From Paenibacillus sp. oral taxon 786 str. D14 (GTDB taxonomy: Bacteria > Bacillota > Bacilli > Paenibacillales > Paenibacillaceae): DNA of 9,331 nt. The notes beneath the pieces were generated by a model that saw only the letters and a list, made by a program, of their open reading frames with translations, searched no databases and was not told the DNA's origin. Each line of letters begins with the position of its first letter. Position 1 is the first letter of the stretch. Shown in pieces: positions 6,490-9,331 of the stretch. The DNA lies in the NCBI RefSeq assembly GCF_000159955.1, contig NZ_GG695979.1, positions 138,271-147,601 of the forward strand, read 5' to 3'. Both the position numbers and the translations under genes were made by a program.

Positions 6490-6546
6490 AGAAACAGAAC
6501 TGGAAATCTAGTCATGAACAGTAGTCATATATCAGATGGATGAGAG

Positions 6547-6575
6547 AGCGGGGCGGAGCGAAATGCCCCGTTTTT
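6547..6575 (+). terminator. Intrinsic terminator in the pcrB leader (possible attenuator)
   Basis: CGGGGC (6549-6554) pairs with GCCCCG (6565-6570) around a 10-base loop. The stem is extended by G6548-T6571 and A6547-T6572 and is directly followed by T5 (6571-6575). It lies about 50-80 bases after the predicted start at 6496 and 41 bases before the pcrB start codon. Transcripts from the 6461-6489 promoter would stop here unless the hairpin is bypassed. It could be an attenuator or the end of a separate RNA of about 80 nt. Confidence 0.8.
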
Positions 6576-6602
6576 CGCGGTCCTTCTGCTGAATTTGTCG
6601 TT

Positions 6603-6608
6603 GGAGGA
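6603..6608 (+). promoter_or_regulatory. Ribosome binding site deciding the pcrB start
   Basis: GGAGGA lies seven bases before the TTG at 6616. The longer reading from the TTG at 6595 would put this site inside the coding sequence, and the ATG at 6625 is too far from it (16 bases). Confidence 0.75.
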
Positions 6609-6615
6609 ATGGAAA

Positions 6616-7317
6616 TTGAAGCAGATGATAGCTGGCTGGCGGCATGTGTTTAAGCTGGATCCCGACCGTCAGCTGGACGATCGGTCACTGGAAGCGGTGT
6701 GTCTGTCAGGGACAGACGCCGTGATGATCGGCGGATCGAGCGGGGTGACCTATGAGAATACGGTGGACCTGCTGTCTCGCGTACGCCGTTTTGAGGTTCC
6801 TTGCGTGTTGGAGATCTCCGATCTTGAGGCGGTGGTGCCGGGATTTGATCTCTATATGATTCCGATCGTACTGAACGCAGGACATCAAGATTGGATCATC
6901 GGGCAGCATGCCAAGGCGATCGAGCAGTACGGATACCTGATCCCTTGGGAACTGCTCGTGCCGGAGGGGTATCTCGTGCTCAATCCGGAGGCAACGGTCG
7001 CTAAGGTAACGGAGGCGCAAGCCCTGTTGGAGCCGGCGTCAGCCCGGTCATATGCCCAAGTGGCTGATCGTTTGCTTCAGCTTCCGATTGTCTATTTGGA
7101 ATACAGCGGGCAGACCGGAGATTTTGAGTTGGTAGCGGACGTACGGCGAACCTTAGATCAAGCCTGTCTATTTTATGGCGGCGGGATCGTGGATGCCGAA
7201 ATTGCGCGCTGCGCAGCTGCTGTGAGCGATACGGTGGTTGTAGGCAACGCGGTGTACGATAACCTGGAGCGGGCGCTGGAAACGGTAGCGGCGGTGAAGG
7301 ATACCGCTAAGAAATAA
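6616..7317 (+). CDS. pcrB: Heptaprenylglyceryl phosphate synthase PcrB
   Basis: PcrB joins a heptaprenyl chain to sn-glycerol-1-phosphate, making an archaeal-type ether lipid precursor at the membrane. It is the bacterial relative of archaeal geranylgeranylglyceryl phosphate synthase. From the TTG at 6616 the protein is 233 residues, close to the Bacillus subtilis protein. Visible marks are WRHVFKLDP (8-16), SGTDAVMIGGS (31-41), RRFEVPCVLE (57-66), VPGFDLYMIP (74-83), QLPIVYLEYSG (155-165), FYGGGI (186-191) and VVVGNAVY (207-214), which line the phosphate- and prenyl-binding barrel. The frame is open back to a TTG at 6595, but GGAGGA at 6603-6608 and alignment with the Bacillus N-terminus, from memory, favour 6616. 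pcrA follows after 49 bases, the usual Bacillus order, though the two functions are unrelated as far as is known. Expression seems to need passage through the terminator at 6547-6575. Confidence 0.93.
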   Translation: MKQMIAGWRHVFKLDPDRQLDDRSLEAVCLSGTDAVMIGGSSGVTYENTVDLLSRVRRFEVPCVLEISDLEAVVPGFDLYMIPIVLNAGHQDWIIGQHAKAIEQYGYLIPWELLVPEGYLVLNPEATVAKVTEAQALLEPASARSYAQVADRLLQLPIVYLEYSGQTGDFELVADVRRTLDQACLFYGGGIVDAEIARCAAAVSDTVVVGNAVYDNLERALETVAAVKDTAKK

Positions 7318-7366
7318 AGGTGCACAATGACGATAAGAAGATGTTTCTATGGAAGGAGCAAGTTTG

Positions 7367-9331
7367 ATGCAACCTGTGAACATACAAGAGGCGGTAAGCC
7401 GCCTGAATCCGCAGCAAAGACAAGCCGTTGAGGCGACCGAAGGGCCGCTTCTGATTATGGCCGGCGCAGGCAGCGGCAAGACGCGCGTGCTAACGCACCG
7501 CATCGCCTACCTGATCGCAACGCGCAAAGCTCCGCCGTGGGCGATTCTTGCGATTACGTTTACGAACAAAGCCGCCCGTGAAATGCAGGATCGGGTATCT
7601 CGATTAGTAGGCGGTCCGGAGGGACGGGACATTTGGGTGTCTACGTTTCACTCGATGTGCGTACGCATTTTGCGGCGGGATATTGAGCGGATCGGGTTCA
7701 CCTCCAACTTCTCCATCCTGGATTCCACGGATCAGCTGTCGGTCATTCGCAACTGCATGAAAGAACAGAACATCGACACGAAGAAATTTGAGCCGAAGGC
7801 GGTTCAAGCGGCCATCAGCACAGCGAAGAACGAATTGATCACGCCGCAGCAGTATGAGCAGAAGATCGGCGATTATTTTGAAGGCATCGTGGCGAAGATT
7901 TATGCCCAATACCAGAGACAGCTGCGCCAAAACAACTCCCTGGACTTCGACGACCTGATTATGAAGACCATCGAATTGTTTAAAGCAGCGCCGGATGTGC
8001 TCGATTTTTATCAGAAAAAATTCCAATACATCCACGTTGACGAATACCAGGATACGAACCGTGCACAGTATATGCTGTGCCGGATGCTCGCGGACAAGCA
8101 TCACCGCATCTGCGTCGTTGGCGACAGCGACCAGTCGATCTATCGTTGGCGCGGGGCGGATATCAGCAATATCCTGAATTTCGAGAAGGATTATCCTGAG
8201 GCCAAGACGATTCTGCTGGAGCAGAACTACCGTTCCACGTCGACGATTCTGAACGCGGCCAACGAAGTCATTGGACATAACACCGGACGCAAGCCGAAGA
8301 AGCTGTGGACCGATAAGGGCGACGGTGACAAAATCAAGGTTTACCGCGCGAATTCGGAGCATGATGAGGGGTATTTTGTTACAACGGAAATTCATAATAG
8401 CGTCAAAAGCGGGCGGAACTACCGCGATCATGCGATTTTGTACCGGACCAACGCGCAGTCCCGGGTCATCGAGGAAATTCTGATCAAATCGGATATCCCG
8501 TACCAGATCGTGGGCGGTATCAAGTTCTATGACCGCAAAGAGATCAAGGACTTGCTCGCCTACCTGCGCGTGCTGTCCAACCCGGATGATGATATCAGCT
8601 TGACGCGGATCATCAACGTGCCCAAACGGGGCATCGGCGATACGACCGTGGCCAAGCTGGCAGATGCTGCAGCGCAGCGAGGGACGTCGATCTACCGCGT
8701 GCTTGAGGTTGTGGACGATCTGGGGATTGCCGGGCGGACGCGGAATGCGTTGGTTGAGTTTTTTGACATGATTCATGGGTTGCATCAGATGGTCCCGTAT
8801 TTGTCTGTTACGGAGTTGACGGAAAAGCTGCTGGAAGTCACCCAATACCGGCTGGAGCTGCAAAATGAAAATACGCTCGAAGCACGCTCGCGGCTGGAGA
8901 ACATCGACGAGTTTCTCTCCGTTACGATGGAATTCGAGAACAATAATGAAGACAAGTCACTGGTTTCCTTCCTGACGGATCTGGCGCTGATCGCCGATAT
9001 CGACAGCATGAACGATAACAGTGACGCGGAGAAACCAAACGACGACGCGGTTGTGCTGATGACGATGCACAGTGCGAAGGGCCTGGAGTTCCCCGTCGTG
9101 TTCATCATCGGCATGGAGGAAGGCGTCTTCCCGCATAGCCGGGCGTTCCTCGATAACGAGGAACTGGAGGAAGAGCGCCGCTTGGCGTACGTGGGCATCA
9201 CCCGGGCCGAGGAGAAGCTGTACCTCTCGTGCGCGCAGATGCGCACGCTGTTCGGCCGCACGACGGCGAATCCGCCGTCCCGGTTCCTCGATGAAATCCC
9301 CGAGGAACTCAAGGAGGACGGCGGTCGCGTG
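7367..9331 (+). CDS. pcrA: ATP-dependent DNA helicase PcrA (UvrD/Rep type), cut by the right window edge
   Basis: This superfamily 1A 3'-5' DNA helicase acts in nucleotide excision repair, rolling-circle plasmid replication and clearing of proteins or RNA polymerase from DNA. The 655 codons shown contain all helicase motifs: Q motif LNPQQRQAV (13-21), Walker A AGAGSGKT (32-39), TFTNKAA motif Ia (about 64-70), Walker B DEYQD (225-229), [13 protein letters not shown] motif III, QNYRST motif IV (286-291), [10 protein letters not shown] motif V (566-575) and [13 protein letters not shown] motif VI (602-614). No stop is reached. The missing end should hold the linker and the small C-terminal RNA-polymerase-binding domain, since family members are about 730-780 residues. 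AAGGAG (7353-7358) lies eight bases before the ATG; a TTG just before it is an alternative start. It is probably co-transcribed with pcrB; ligA would be expected next, outside the window. Confidence 0.97.
   Translation, partial: MQPVNIQEAVSRLNPQQRQAVEATEGPLLIMAGAGSGKTRVLTHRIAYLIATRKAPPWAILAITFTNKAAREMQDRVSRLVGGPEGRDIWVSTFHSMCVRILRRDIERIGFTSNFSILDSTDQLSVIRNCMKEQNIDTKKFEPKAVQAAISTAKNELITPQQYEQKIGDYFEGIVAKIYAQYQRQLRQNNSLDFDDLIMKTIELFKAAPDVLDFYQKKFQYIHVDEYQDTNRAQYMLCRMLADKHHRICVVGDSDQSIYRWRGADISNILNFEKDYPEAKTILLEQNYRSTSTILNAANEVIGHNTGRKPKKLWTDKGDGDKIKVYRANSEHDEGYFVTTEIHNSVKSGRNYRDHAILYRTNAQSRVIEEILIKSDIPYQIVGGIKFYDRKEIKDLLAYLRVLSNPDDDISLTRIINVPKRGIGDTTVAKLADAAAQRGTSIYRVLEVVDDLGIAGRTRNALVEFFDMIHGLHQMVPYLSVTELTEKLLEVTQYRLELQNENTLEARSRLENIDEFLSVTMEFENNNEDKSLVSFLTDLALIADIDSMNDNSDAEKPNDDAVVLMTMHSAKGLEFPVVFIIGMEEGVFPHSRAFLDNEELEEERRLAYVGITRAEEKLYLSCAQMRTLFGRTTANPPSRFLDEIPEELKEDGGRV

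Noticed and set aside
7604..8863. A 419-codon open frame on the minus strand opposite pcrA
   Set aside because: It is fully antisense to the unmistakable PcrA helicase motifs, shows no recognisable domain, and is explained by codon bias of the sense gene. The same holds for the 175-codon minus-strand frame at 8785-9312.
1..9331. CRISPR array, insertion sequence, tRNA gene or phage attachment site
   Set aside because: No regularly spaced repeats, transposase motifs, cloverleaf or long flanking direct repeats were seen on either strand.

Overview
The window looks like chromosome of a low-to-moderate GC Gram-positive bacterium, most likely a member of the Paenibacillaceae. The basis is a pcrB-pcrA gene pair as in Bacillus and relatives, strong GGAGG-type ribosome binding sites, TTG start use, and a PcrB that matches the Bacillus protein closely as I remember it. 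This is inferred from protein resemblance and gene order; no database was consulted.

Layout. Positions 1-550 are AT-rich (about 35% G+C by hand count) with no convincing gene, except a possible leftward start codon at the extreme left edge. Positions 593-3923 form a rightward polysaccharide operon: two family-2 glycosyltransferases followed by a membrane polyprenyl-phosphate sugar phosphotransferase that would load the first sugar onto undecaprenyl phosphate. The second and third genes overlap by ATGA. The operon ends at a strong bidirectional terminator (3943-3977), shared with a convergent membrane acyltransferase gene (5132 down to 3990). Divergent from that gene is a membrane-anchored glycerophosphodiesterase-like protein (5310-6200). 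Together these suggest building and decorating a cell-surface glycan. No flippase, polymerase or ligase is visible, so the pathway is incomplete here.

Positions 6201-6615 are non-coding but highly structured. They hold a long nested hairpin (about 6246-6384), an intrinsic terminator (6416-6438), a sigma-A-like promoter (6461-6489) surrounded by small dyads, and a second intrinsic terminator (6547-6575) just upstream of pcrB. pcrB (heptaprenylglyceryl phosphate synthase) probably starts at a TTG at 6616. It is followed by pcrA (UvrD/PcrA-type DNA helicase), which runs off the right edge after 655 codons.

The most interesting region is the pcrB leader. The only good promoter I see for pcrB-pcrA is followed by an intrinsic terminator before the first codon, which implies attenuation or a separate short RNA. 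The upstream structured RNA carries two copies of CCGCTCTC, complementary to the base and 5' arm of that terminator. This is a testable but unproven antitermination or sRNA hypothesis.
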